Shown one piece after another: positions 9,766-18,525 of a stretch of 64,000 bases of DNA. The translations under genes were made by a program, and so were the position numbers. The notes under the pieces were generated by a model. That model searched no databases, was not told where the DNA came from, and worked only from the letters and a program-made list of their open reading frames with translations. Location of the stretch: the NCBI GenBank assembly GCA_020636575.1, contig JACJXP010000001.1, positions 62,001 through 126,000 of the forward strand. Reading direction: 5' to 3'. Source of the DNA: Chitinophagales bacterium. Its GTDB lineage: Bacteria > Bacteroidota > Bacteroidia > Chitinophagales > Chitinophagaceae. Each line of letters starts with the position of its first letter. Within the stretch, counting starts at the first letter, position 1.

Positions 9766-11547
9766 CTAAAAGTTGGGGCCTCCCCCTTTTTTCTTTTTGT
9801 ACTTTGTATAAAGCAACCGGGCCTGCTCTAAAATGGCAATAAATTCTTTCTGTAATAAGTCATTTTCTTCTGATGATTCCTGGGCCAGGGAAATTATTTC
9901 TGTCCATCCTGCTTCCTTTTGGAATCTTGAGTTTCGTAATAACGAACCAAACATCGCTACAGAAGTTGAAAACCTGTAACAACTGCTTAGATTATTAAAC
10001 GGGGTATACCTGAACATACAGGTTTCATTAAAATATTTTTGTGCCGTATCCCCAGGCAATTTATAACGCAGCATCAGGTTTGCATACTTACCTCCCGAGA
10101 AATTATCCAATATTGCCCCCCGGTTAATTTCTGTAGGTTCAATTTCAAATAATGCCATCATTGAATAACCTGAGCCGATCTCCCCCCCTTCAATTACAGA
10201 TAATGAATCCCTTAAAGCCCCAACCTTATTATCAAAACCAATGAGCCTGTATTCTTTAACATACTCTGAATTAAATTCCACATTCATATATACATCATCA
10301 GCAACAGCATAAAGGGTTTGTGTAAATTCCTTTAACAACACTTTTTCAGCCTCTTTATAATTATCGAGATATGCAAAATTACCATTGCCTTTTTTAGCCA
10401 ATGTCTGGATCTTTGAATCTTTATAATTGCCCATTCCTACACCAAGACAGGTAAGATAAACCCCCGATGCCCTTTGCTGTGTTATTAATTCATTGAGTTC
10501 TTCTTCTGTTTTCATACCCACATTAAAGTCGCCATCTGTAGCTAATATCACCCTGTTATTTCCGCCTTCTATAAAATGATTCCGGGCCACACTATAGGCT
10601 AGTTTTATACCCGATTCACCCGGCGTATTACCTCCAGCCTCCAGTTCATCAATTGCCTTGATTATCTTTTCCTTTTCGTTGCCACTCGTTGTATTAAGCA
10701 TAACACCTGTTACACCTCCATAAACTACTATAGCAACAGAATCTTTGGCCCTTAGGTTATTCACCAGTAACCGAAAGGCCGATTTTAGTAAAGGCAGGCG
10801 GTTGGTCATATCCATTGAGCCAGATACATCAATCAAAAAAACAAGGTTGCTTGGTGGCAGTGCTTCCAGGTCAAGCTTACGGGATGAAAGATTAATAAAC
10901 ATCAATTGATTGTCAGAATTCCAGGGGCAGGAACTTATTGTAGATCTTATTTTGAATAATTTATTATTCTCAGGTTCCTCATAATTGAGATTGAAATAAT
11001 TCAGCATTTCCTCAATCCTTACTGCATCAGGCGGAACAATCGATTTGAGTGTGATGAATCGACGTATATTACTATAAGATGCCCGATCCACATTCAGACT
11101 CATGCCTGTATTAGGATATCTTTGTGTATTGACAAAATGATTCTCCAGCAAGCTAGCATAGGTTTCATCTCCTGTAAACCATGACTTCTGTTCATCTTTC
11201 TCAAGGTCTTTGGTAAGAGAGGAAAGTTTATCCCTTCGTATGTTCGACATAGAAGCTGGTTTAAGCTTCATCTTAACACTCACATAATTGTCCGCATCTA
11301 CAAAAATGCGTTGCGAGAAATACCCTTCATGGGAAAAATTGAAAGTATCCGTCTTGTAATTTGAGATTATGCCAAATGTGCCTGAGGTACCGCTCCGAAA
11401 TACATAGCCCGTCTTATGTTGCAGGATGGTTACATTTTGCAAAATATTTCCTGACTCATCCTTTACTTCGCCCCGTACATAGTACTGCTGGCAGCATAGG
11501 GACAATCCGGAAAACAGAAAAAATATTATATGGCAAACCGCCTTCAC
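9766..11547 (-). CDS. Secreted VWA-domain protein with carboxypeptidase-regulatory-like N-terminus (YfbK type)
   Basis: About 593 residues from the GTG at 11547, which places a clean signal peptide (MKAVCHIIFFLFSGLSLCCQ) at the N-terminus; a TTG at 11592 would add 15 residues. A carboxypeptidase D regulatory-like beta-sandwich follows (YYVRGEVKDESGNILQNVTI). After a linker comes a von Willebrand domain N-terminal extension, then a VWA domain with the MIDAS metal site DVSGSMD near residue 240, and a C-terminal DUF3520-like region. This matches the YfbK family, found in many Bacteroidota, with no established biochemical role. It ends in a Lys/Gly-rich tail. hpt lies just upstream on the same strand. 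Confidence 0.85.
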   Translation of the reverse strand: MKAVCHIIFFLFSGLSLCCQQYYVRGEVKDESGNILQNVTILQHKTGYVFRSGTSGTFGIISNYKTDTFNFSHEGYFSQRIFVDADNYVSVKMKLKPASMSNIRRDKLSSLTKDLEKDEQKSWFTGDETYASLLENHFVNTQRYPNTGMSLNVDRASYSNIRRFITLKSIVPPDAVRIEEMLNYFNLNYEEPENNKLFKIRSTISSCPWNSDNQLMFINLSSRKLDLEALPPSNLVFLIDVSGSMDMTNRLPLLKSAFRLLVNNLRAKDSVAIVVYGGVTGVMLNTTSGNEKEKIIKAIDELEAGGNTPGESGIKLAYSVARNHFIEGGNNRVILATDGDFNVGMKTEEELNELITQQRASGVYLTCLGVGMGNYKDSKIQTLAKKGNGNFAYLDNYKEAEKVLLKEFTQTLYAVADDVYMNVEFNSEYVKEYRLIGFDNKVGALRDSLSVIEGGEIGSGYSMMALFEIEPTEINRGAILDNFSGGKYANLMLRYKLPGDTAQKYFNETCMFRYTPFNNLSSCYRFSTSVAMFGSLLRNSRFQKEAGWTEIISLAQESSEENDLLQKEFIAILEQARLLYTKYKKKKGGGPNF

Positions 11548-11594
11548 GGGCAACTTTGCCGATAAGGTACAAAAAAAGCCCGACTGCCACAATT

Positions 11595-12131
11595 TCAGGA
11601 AGATAACTGATAGATTTCCTTGATGTTACGTCCCAAACCATCGTAGTCTAATCCATACCCTACTACGAATTTCTCGGGAATTGAAAATCCGATATAATCA
11701 AGCGTAAGAGGAAACTTTGTTGCAGCTGGCTTATGAAGCAGCGTAGCTATTTTCAGGCTCCGGGGTTGCTGGTGTTCCAGTTTTGGCAAAAAATGATGCA
11801 ATGTTTTTCCGGTATCAACAATATCCTCAAGTATAATCACATCTTTACCAAAAAGATCTTCTTCAAGCCCTATTGATGTCACCACTTTTCCAGATGACTT
11901 CATCCCTTTATAGGAAGCAAGCTTTATAAAACAAATCTCCGCTTCTATCTGGAGATGCTTAAAAAGGTCTGCCGCAAACATGAACGACCCGTTCAGTATT
12001 GCAATAAACAGTGGTTTTTTATCTGTATAATCCCTGGCAATTTCTATTGCCAATTCAGCAATTCTCTTTTGTATTACATCTTCAGAAAGGAAAGTTTCAA
12101 ATTTTTTGTCATGTACCTGGATCACAGACAT
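11595..12131 (-). CDS. hpt: Hypoxanthine phosphoribosyltransferase
   Basis: A 178-residue type I phosphoribosyltransferase. It converts hypoxanthine (and guanine) plus PRPP to IMP/GMP in purine salvage. The PRPP-binding motif is VIILEDIVDTGKTL, and the flexible active-site loop region includes CFIKLASYKGMKSSGKV. The terminal GLDYDGLGRNI is typical of bacterial HPRT. I chose the ATG at 12131; the TTG two codons upstream (12137) is less likely. The VWA gene follows on the same strand and the glucosaminidase gene lies 14 bases upstream. Confidence 0.95.
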   Translation of the reverse strand: MSVIQVHDKKFETFLSEDVIQKRIAELAIEIARDYTDKKPLFIAILNGSFMFAADLFKHLQIEAEICFIKLASYKGMKSSGKVVTSIGLEEDLFGKDVIILEDIVDTGKTLHHFLPKLEHQQPRSLKIATLLHKPAATKFPLTLDYIGFSIPEKFVVGYGLDYDGLGRNIKEIYQLSS

Positions 12132-12145
12132 AGTCAAAATCAGCT

Positions 12146-13177
12146 TTAGTTAGTTGTTTGTTTGGTATGCAAAGAAGGCGTCAGAGAATAGTTATCCTTC
12201 ATTGTATGTTTCGGTATTGTTTCAGCTTTCTTTTTAAGATAAAGTTTTTCACCTGGCATCGGTTCTTCACCTCGCTTCAACCAATTTAACTCCCGGATAC
12301 TTTCTAACCGCATACCCTGCGCCTGCGCAATACCGTGAAGCGTTTCACCGGGTTGCACAATATGAACATCACTTACCCCCGTTTTTCTCTTCCGCTGCAG
12401 ATAAATCAACTGATCCTTGTCCGACATTTCCATTTCAGGTAATTCGTTAAACTCAAATACCCTTACTAAAGCCAGGTTATACTGTTGAGCCAATGAAAGA
12501 AATATTGTTCCTTTTCTTGCAAAAACAACCCTGGTTTCATTGATCTTAAACTCTCCTTCAGGATAAGTTGTCAGCATTAGTGATTGTTCTTCCTTTTTTT
12601 CCTGCATACCACTAACATTTCCACTATTTTGTTCATCCTGAAACTCCGGCTGCCTTTGTAAAGCCAGCAGTGAGTAGTCCTGTAACTGATAATCTTCAAT
12701 TAATTTGATTAAAGCTTCAGAGTATTTAGGGTTAGTAGCATAGCCCGCTTTTCTTAATCCATTAGCCCATCCTTTATAATCTCCAGGATCTAATTGAAAA
12801 AGAAACGCATAACGTTGGTTATTCTTTAAAAAATCTGAATGATCCTTATAAGAGTCTTCTGCTGAAAAATATTTTCGGAAACATTCCCCTTTTGCATCAT
12901 CATCATGAGTCACGGTTTCTCCAGTCCAGTTTGATTTACATTTAATACCAAAATGATTATTAGACGACAAAACAAGTTTGCTTTTTCCAGCCTGTGATTC
13001 ATGTATTCCCTGTGCCAATGTAACAGATGCCGGGACCCCTGTCCGTTGCATCTCTGCTATTGCCAATTCTTTATATGTATCAATATAATCTTGTATAACC
13101 GGAGAGTTTTGTGCATGCAAACCCTGGTTAGCAATAAGAAACACTATTAATATTTTTCCAATAACCCTTAAAAACAT
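12146..13177 (-). CDS. Secreted N-acetylglucosaminidase (FlgJ/LytD-like) with two LysM domains
   Basis: A 343-residue protein with a signal peptide over residues 1-22. A glucosaminidase domain (about 28-175) contains the proposed catalytic Glu in TLAQGIHESQAGKS and the conserved NNHFGIKC segment. A first, divergent LysM-like stretch lies near 212-255 (TIFLSLAQQYN) and a clear LysM near 270-315 (HIVQPGETLHGIAQAQGM). It should cleave the glycan backbone of peptidoglycan in the periplasm, for wall remodelling or daughter-cell separation. It sits 2 bases downstream of the methyltransferase gene on the same strand, in a probable operon with hpt. Confidence 0.9.
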   Translation of the reverse strand: MFLRVIGKILIVFLIANQGLHAQNSPVIQDYIDTYKELAIAEMQRTGVPASVTLAQGIHESQAGKSKLVLSSNNHFGIKCKSNWTGETVTHDDDAKGECFRKYFSAEDSYKDHSDFLKNNQRYAFLFQLDPGDYKGWANGLRKAGYATNPKYSEALIKLIEDYQLQDYSLLALQRQPEFQDEQNSGNVSGMQEKKEEQSLMLTTYPEGEFKINETRVVFARKGTIFLSLAQQYNLALVRVFEFNELPEMEMSDKDQLIYLQRKRKTGVSDVHIVQPGETLHGIAQAQGMRLESIRELNWLKRGEEPMPGEKLYLKKKAETIPKHTMKDNYSLTPSLHTKQTTN

Positions 13178-13179
13178 AA

Positions 13180-13818
13180 TTATAACTTCCTTATCAAGTA
13201 TAAACCATCCCTTATGGTAAGTATTACTTTTTCAATGTCATTCCTGTCCCGGATGAAGTCATTAAATGCCTGAATTCCTTTAGCACTTTTTCCTTTCACA
13301 TTTTCCTCCAGGACCTGTCCATGAAAAAAAATATTATCTGCTAAAATAAAACCGTTTTTCCGTAAGAAGGGAAAAACAAGGTTAAAATAGTTGATATAGG
13401 CGGGCTTATCAGCATCTATAAAAACAAGATCCCATGTTTCATTGAGGGAAGGAATGATCATTCCGGCATTACCTGTATGTAGCAAAATCTTATCCCTAAA
13501 GGCCGACCTGTCAAAATAGGACCTGGCCTTTTTTGCATCATCGTCCCGAAGTTCAACAGTATGCAACTGGCCATCTTCAGTTAATCCTTTAGCCAGGCAA
13601 AGACCACTGTACCCGGTAAATGTGCCTATTTCAAGAATTCGCCGTGGCTTTATCATACAACTGATCATTTCCAACACCTTTCCTTGCAAATGGCCACTGA
13701 GCATTTGCGACTCGGGGTGATTATTCATAGTAAACTCACCCACTTCCCTGATCAACTCATCTTCTTTAGAAGAATACTTTTCAGCATATGCCTGAATTGA
13801 TTCCGGTATAAGGTCCAT
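13180..13818 (-). CDS. O-methyltransferase (class I, catechol-type)
   Basis: A 212-residue SAM-dependent methyltransferase of the O-methyltransferase family 3 (YrrM/caffeoyl-CoA type). The SAM-binding glycine motif is EIGTFTGYSGLCLAKGL near residue 60, and the metal-binding acidic motif is FIDADKPAYINYF near residue 130. There is no signal peptide. The methyl acceptor cannot be told from sequence. It is followed within 2 bases by the glucosaminidase gene and preceded by the symporter gene 25 bases away, all on the minus strand. Confidence 0.9.
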   Translation of the reverse strand: MDLIPESIQAYAEKYSSKEDELIREVGEFTMNNHPESQMLSGHLQGKVLEMISCMIKPRRILEIGTFTGYSGLCLAKGLTEDGQLHTVELRDDDAKKARSYFDRSAFRDKILLHTGNAGMIIPSLNETWDLVFIDADKPAYINYFNLVFPFLRKNGFILADNIFFHGQVLEENVKGKSAKGIQAFNDFIRDRNDIEKVILTIRDGLYLIRKL

Positions 13819-13843
13819 AATTATATTCTAGAATTTTTCTTTA

Positions 13844-15316
13844 TCAAATATTGCCTGCTAATTGGGTTGTTTCCCTTTTTTGTGACAATAATAATAAACC
13901 GAGAAATGTCAGCAAACCATTGATCACCAATAACTCAATTCCAATCTGGTAACCACCAAAAATATCCTCGGAAAAAGTAAAGATCAGGTATGATAACAAA
14001 GGGGATAACAAACAAACTATTACAACCCATATACCATCATTCAATTTTCTCTTCGTTAAAATGCCAAAGGCAAATAAACCAAGCAGTGGTCCATAAGTAT
14101 AACCCGCAAGCCTAAGAATAAAATCAATAATAGATTTATCATTGATAACTTTAAAGACAATGACCATTAAAAAGAAGATAATAGTAAATACCAGATGCAC
14201 AATTAGTCTTTTTCTTTTTTGAGTTTTTTCATCCCAGTCATTGCGTCGCTTTATACCTAACATATCAATACAGAAGGAAGAGGTTAAAGCTGTCAATGCC
14301 CCATCAGCACTTGGAAACAAAGCTGAGACCAATCCAATTACAAAAATGATCGATACTGCGGCAGGCATGTAGTTCAGGGCAATGGTAGGGAAAAGATCAT
14401 CTGCCGGCACCTGGATTCCTTTTGAAGAACCATACAAATAAAGTAATCCTCCCATCAACAAGAAAAGGAAATTAACGATCAACAATATGATACTGAAAGT
14501 GAGAATGTTTTTTTGTGAATCCTTCAGATTTTTAACACTGATATTCTTCTGCATCATTTCCTGGTCAAGCCCTGTCATAGTCACCGTTATAAACATGCCC
14601 CCCAATATCTGTTTGATGAAAAAACTACCGCTATTCACATCTGTGTCAAATATTCTGGTAAGGCCTTTTTCACCCAGCTCTGAAAGGGTAGACCCGAATG
14701 TGTGACCAATATTGTTCATGACAAAGACAATACAAACGATAAGACCCAATAACATGAAAGTTGTTTGCAGGGTATCCGTAAATACAATTGTCTTTACTCC
14801 GCCTTCAAAAGTGTAGAGCAATATCATCAATAAAATAACAACTGTGGCCACCTCAAACGAAACTCCCATTCCTTTCAAAATAAAAAGATAAAGCACATTA
14901 ATGACCAGGTAAAGCCGGGCTGTAGCTCCCAACACCCTTGATATGATAAAAAATAGTGCCCCCGTTTTATATGAGAACATTCCAAAACGATGTTGCAGAT
15001 AATTGTAAATGGAAGTCAGATTCATCCGGTAATACAATGGGAGCAAAACAAAAGCTATGATAATATAGCCCAGCAAATAACCGATAACCACTTGAAAGTA
15101 TGCAAATCCTGAACCTCCAACAGTACCCGGAACACTCACAAACGTAACTCCGGAAAGTGAAGTCCCGATCATACCAAATGCCACCAGCATCCAGTTACTA
15201 TTCCGGTTGCCGATAAAAAAAGAATCGTTATTTGAGTTTCGGGAAGTAAACCAGGCAACGCCAAGTAATAAAATGAAATACCCGATTACAAAGGAAAAAA
15301 GTACAATGGGAGACAT
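13844..15316 (-). CDS. Sodium:solute symporter (SSF family)
   Basis: A 490-residue integral membrane protein with about 13 hydrophobic helices. The N-terminal half contains the family's signature region (GMIGTSLSGVTFVSVPG, then GYTYGPLLGLFAFGI late in the chain) characteristic of the SSS/SSF Na+ symporters with a LeuT-like fold. The substrate cannot be assigned; relatives carry sugars, amino acids or sialic acid. It diverges from the LOG-family gene, with about 100 bases between them. The start is ATG at 15316. Confidence 0.88.
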   Translation of the reverse strand: MSPIVLFSFVIGYFILLLGVAWFTSRNSNNDSFFIGNRNSNWMLVAFGMIGTSLSGVTFVSVPGTVGGSGFAYFQVVIGYLLGYIIIAFVLLPLYYRMNLTSIYNYLQHRFGMFSYKTGALFFIISRVLGATARLYLVINVLYLFILKGMGVSFEVATVVILLMILLYTFEGGVKTIVFTDTLQTTFMLLGLIVCIVFVMNNIGHTFGSTLSELGEKGLTRIFDTDVNSGSFFIKQILGGMFITVTMTGLDQEMMQKNISVKNLKDSQKNILTFSIILLIVNFLFLLMGGLLYLYGSSKGIQVPADDLFPTIALNYMPAAVSIIFVIGLVSALFPSADGALTALTSSFCIDMLGIKRRNDWDEKTQKRKRLIVHLVFTIIFFLMVIVFKVINDKSIIDFILRLAGYTYGPLLGLFAFGILTKRKLNDGIWVVIVCLLSPLLSYLIFTFSEDIFGGYQIGIELLVINGLLTFLGLLLLSQKRETTQLAGNI

Positions 15317-15418
15317 AGGAATTGTTTTCCGTTAATTAATCATGAATAATCAAAAAGCAGTTATATGAATTTTGAAGATAGGTAAAAAAGTTATCCCTTT
15401 GCGGCAATTAGTATTAAT

Positions 15419-15955
15419 ATGCCTGTAAAATCGTTAGCTGTTTTTTGCGGTTCAAAAAATGGTACTTCGCCAATCTTTAGTCAGCATGCTGCCCGATTAG
15501 GGAAGCTGCTGGCTGAAAATAATATTAAACTCATCTATGGTGGTGGTAGTGCAGGACTAATGGGAGTAGTAGCAGATAACGCAATGGAACATGGGGGGCA
15601 GGTTACCGGTATTATCCCAAAACTGCTGGTGGAATGGGAAAAGCAGCACCGGGGCATTACCGAGCTGATCACAGCTGATGATATGCATGACAGAAAGAAG
15701 TTATTGTATAGCCTTTGTGATGCAGCATTGGTACTACCCGGTGGTTTTGGCACCCTTGATGAATTATTTGAAATAGTAACCTGGAACCAGCTAACCATTC
15801 ACGACAAAGACATATTTATTCTGAATTCGGGCGGTTTTTATGGTCATCTTGTTCAACACATGGAATTGATGAAAAAAGAAGGCTTTCTATATTCAGAAGC
15901 AGAAAAAAGGATCACCATTATAGATGATCCGGATGACCTTAAAAAATTTTTGTAA
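15419..15955 (+). CDS. LOG family protein (TIGR00730; nucleotide 5'-monophosphate phosphoribohydrolase)
   Basis: A 178-residue Rossmann-like protein of the LONELY GUY family, related to cytokinin riboside 5'-monophosphate phosphoribohydrolases. The diagnostic PGGFGTLDELFE motif is at about residues 108-119, with GGGSAGLMG near residue 41. Bacterial members cleave the N-glycosidic bond of AMP-like nucleotides; the physiological role here is unknown. It converges with the barrel-protein gene, with 6 bases between stop codons. Confidence 0.9.
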   Translation: MPVKSLAVFCGSKNGTSPIFSQHAARLGKLLAENNIKLIYGGGSAGLMGVVADNAMEHGGQVTGIIPKLLVEWEKQHRGITELITADDMHDRKKLLYSLCDAALVLPGGFGTLDELFEIVTWNQLTIHDKDIFILNSGGFYGHLVQHMELMKKEGFLYSEAEKRITIIDDPDDLKKFL

Positions 15956-15961
15956 CCTATT

Positions 15962-16573
15962 CTAATTACCACGCCGCCCATTACCCTGGAATAAGGGAAC
16001 CTGTATACCGCCTCTTATAATTGGAAGCACTCTTCCATAAGCATCTGTATAAGGAGATAAAGGGTTATTAGATACATCAAACAAAACAGCGAGGTAGAAA
16101 AAAGGATCTCCTCCCCTTCCATAACGTCCGGTTGTGTAACCTCCGCCAACTAACACACTTCCTACATCTGCCCTTGCAATCTGTATAAGTCCACCACCAG
16201 GTGGAATATATTTTTGTTTGATATAATTATGCTCAACCTGGCCCTGTACAAATAGGAACCTGACAGGATATAATTTTAAAAACACACCCCCTCCATAAAC
16301 AGTTTGCCGAAGCCTGTCATTAAAAGTTTCTACATCCCGGTAAGAAGTATAATTATAATTGAATACAACACCAGCATCCGCCCAATCTGTGAGGCTATAA
16401 CCCAGAACTGGGCTTCCCCCAACTAAAAATGTGTTGCTGTAAAAGGCCAGTGAAATACTGCCTCCCGTGAAAAGATTTTCTTTAAATGAGGGCTTATTGT
16501 CCTCCTCCTTTTGAGCTGTAACGGATAATGAGGTATAAGTTAAGATTGATAGAACAAAGAGTACTTTTTTCAT
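15962..16573 (-). CDS. Hypothetical secreted protein, probable outer-membrane beta-barrel
   Basis: 203 residues with a signal peptide (about 1-20). The remainder is a run of short amphipathic strands separated by Gly/Asn turns (for example SISLAFYSNTFLVGGSPVLGYSL written in pieces across residues 38-60). A final aromatic-plus-turn segment follows. This suggests a small outer-membrane barrel, but I do not recognise a named family. The gene is 9 bases downstream of the membrane-protein gene on the same strand. Confidence 0.7.
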   Translation of the reverse strand: MKKVLFVLSILTYTSLSVTAQKEEDNKPSFKENLFTGGSISLAFYSNTFLVGGSPVLGYSLTDWADAGVVFNYNYTSYRDVETFNDRLRQTVYGGGVFLKLYPVRFLFVQGQVEHNYIKQKYIPPGGGLIQIARADVGSVLVGGGYTTGRYGRGGDPFFYLAVLFDVSNNPLSPYTDAYGRVLPIIRGGIQVPLFQGNGRRGN

Positions 16574-16582
16574 ATTATAAGA

Positions 16583-17080
16583 TTAAGTAAGTTCCTGTTG
16601 ATCTTTCCAGTCAAGCTCCAAGTCATTGATTATTTTTGAAGTGGTTGGAAATTTATAAAACATAAAAAGACCCATCAAGGCTGTTATTATCAGGAATATA
16701 TATTTCCCTGTTAAAAAAAATAAGATCACCGAGAACAGACCCGGTGCTTCACAAAGGGCAAGATATAAAATTAACGAAGCCCGGTATTGGTTTAATTTAT
16801 CCAACAGGGATAAATTACTATTTTTTGTTTCTGTTAACTTTTTCCTGAAAAGAGTATGTGCAAAAAACTGGCAAACTACTGCCATTAAGATAGCAGCTCC
16901 AATAAAAATATCTTCAATTACCGTCTTTTCCTCACTAAATGCCGGACCCTGAAAATTGACAAATAAAAATGCCAGGGATGCAAATATTCCCATCCCAACT
17001 AAAAGAGCAATTGTAAAAATGCGCATTACTTTAAGAGCTTCCCTTGGATTTGCGGGTAGTTGAGGGGTTTTTGATGTCAT
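16583..17080 (-). CDS. Hypothetical four-helix inner-membrane protein
   Basis: 165 residues with four predicted membrane helices (about 22-42, 58-76, 103-123 and 128-146) and a charged C-terminal tail. No family was recognised. Its ATG overlaps the stop of the FAD-linked oxidase gene by 4 bases (ATGA), so the two are translationally coupled, although nothing in the sequence shows a functional tie. Confidence 0.75.
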   Translation of the reverse strand: MTSKTPQLPANPREALKVMRIFTIALLVGMGIFASLAFLFVNFQGPAFSEEKTVIEDIFIGAAILMAVVCQFFAHTLFRKKLTETKNSNLSLLDKLNQYRASLILYLALCEAPGLFSVILFFLTGKYIFLIITALMGLFMFYKFPTTSKIINDLELDWKDQQELT

Positions 17081-18492
17081 ATATCAAATATCTTACCGGG
17101 GTTTAAAATATTTTTGGGATCAAAAGCCTTCTTTATCTCTCTCATCAATCGAAGATTGGATTCTTGAAAAACAATGTCTGTAAACCCCTTTTGAATCAGC
17201 CCTATACCATGTTCACCACTGATAGTACCACCCAAATCCTTTACAATACCAAATAATTCCCGCAATATGTTATTCATTTCCTGATTGCCATAACTATTAG
17301 GAATTCCTTCTTTCCGGATGCGGATATGCAGATTCCCGTCACCAGCATGACCATAGCAGACCACCTCAAAATCATATTTTTTACCCAGCATTTTTACTCC
17401 TCTTATCAATGCCGGCAATTCAGCTCTTGGAACTACAGTGTCTTCTTCGATAGTATAACCTATCATTTTGACCGCTTCTGCTACCCTTCTGCGCAACTTC
17501 CATAATTCTGCTTTTTGTTGCGCATCATCTGCAAAATAGATCTCTCCTATATCATATTGAGTAAGCAAATTGCCAATAGCTTCCATCTCCTGCATCAAGA
17601 CATCCAAATTACTTCCATCTACTTCAATGATCAGGTGAGCAGCTGTATCATCCGTAATAGAAACTGCGGTACTATCAACAAAACCACTAACGATCTTTAA
17701 TGAATCTATTTCCATTAATTCCATTGCACTGGGAACAAACCCAGCCCTGAAAATAGCACTGACCGCTTCACCGGCCTGCTCCAGGTTCTTGAATGGAACC
17801 AACATTAAAAGATCAAACTCCGGTAACGGTATTAATTTCAATACGATCTTAGTCACTATCCCAAGAGTTCCTTCACTACCTACCACAAGTTGTGTAAGAT
17901 TATAACCTGTTGAATTTTTGAGCACATTTGATCCTGTCCAGATGATCTCACCGGTTGGCAATACCACTTCGAGGTTTAAAACATAGTCTTTTACAACGCC
18001 ATACTTTACCGCTTTGGGGCCACCGCTATTCTCTGCGATATTACCCCCAATAAAACAAGAGCCCCGGCTGCTGGGATCGGGAGGATAGAATAGCTTTTTC
18101 TCTTTGACTGCATCCTGCAACACCTCGGTGATCACACCTGGTTCAGTAGTTACTTGCAAATTCCGCTCATCAATCTCAATAATTGAATTCATTCTTTCAA
18201 CAGAAAGCAAAACTCCACCCAAATGTGCTAAAGCACCACCGCTAAGCCCGGTACCACCTCCGCGGGGAGTTACAGGAATATTATACTGATTACATATTTT
18301 GAGGATCTCACTGATCTCTTGTGCAGTTCCAGGTTTTAATATTACTTCCGGAAAATACTGGAGATTCTCAGTTTCATCATGTGAATAATGTTGGATAGAC
18401 TCTTCATCGGTAAAAACAAATGCTTCACCTATTACATTTTTAAATAACCCGATATGTTCTGTTGAGATTGTGCCTTGTACTGTTGCTCCCAT
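17077..18492 (-). CDS. FAD-linked oxidase, GlcD / D-lactate dehydrogenase type
   Basis: 471 residues with a PCMH-type FAD-binding domain (about 35-215) carrying the PRGGGTGLSGGA phosphate loop and SSRGSCFIGGNIAENSGG. The C-terminal FAD-oxidase domain contains CYGHAGDGNLHIR and GTISGEHGIGLIQKGF, the motifs of glycolate oxidase GlcD and D-lactate/D-2-hydroxyacid dehydrogenases. It probably oxidises a 2-hydroxyacid and passes electrons to quinones or a partner protein; the exact substrate is not readable. It is the first gene of a three-gene minus-strand run ending at 15962. It has no GlcE/GlcF partners nearby. Confidence 0.9.
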   Translation of the reverse strand: MGATVQGTISTEHIGLFKNVIGEAFVFTDEESIQHYSHDETENLQYFPEVILKPGTAQEISEILKICNQYNIPVTPRGGGTGLSGGALAHLGGVLLSVERMNSIIEIDERNLQVTTEPGVITEVLQDAVKEKKLFYPPDPSSRGSCFIGGNIAENSGGPKAVKYGVVKDYVLNLEVVLPTGEIIWTGSNVLKNSTGYNLTQLVVGSEGTLGIVTKIVLKLIPLPEFDLLMLVPFKNLEQAGEAVSAIFRAGFVPSAMELMEIDSLKIVSGFVDSTAVSITDDTAAHLIIEVDGSNLDVLMQEMEAIGNLLTQYDIGEIYFADDAQQKAELWKLRRRVAEAVKMIGYTIEEDTVVPRAELPALIRGVKMLGKKYDFEVVCYGHAGDGNLHIRIRKEGIPNSYGNQEMNNILRELFGIVKDLGGTISGEHGIGLIQKGFTDIVFQESNLRLMREIKKAFDPKNILNPGKIFDI

Positions 18493-18525
18493 GCCTGCAA
18501 TTTCGGTCTTAAATTGGTGAATTCT

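Noticed and set aside
9775..9797. GGGGCCTCCCC hairpin plus T-run after dnaJ
   Set aside because: The stem is only four base pairs and lies within the coding end of the VWA gene (the poly-Lys/Gly tail), so it is too weak to call a terminator.
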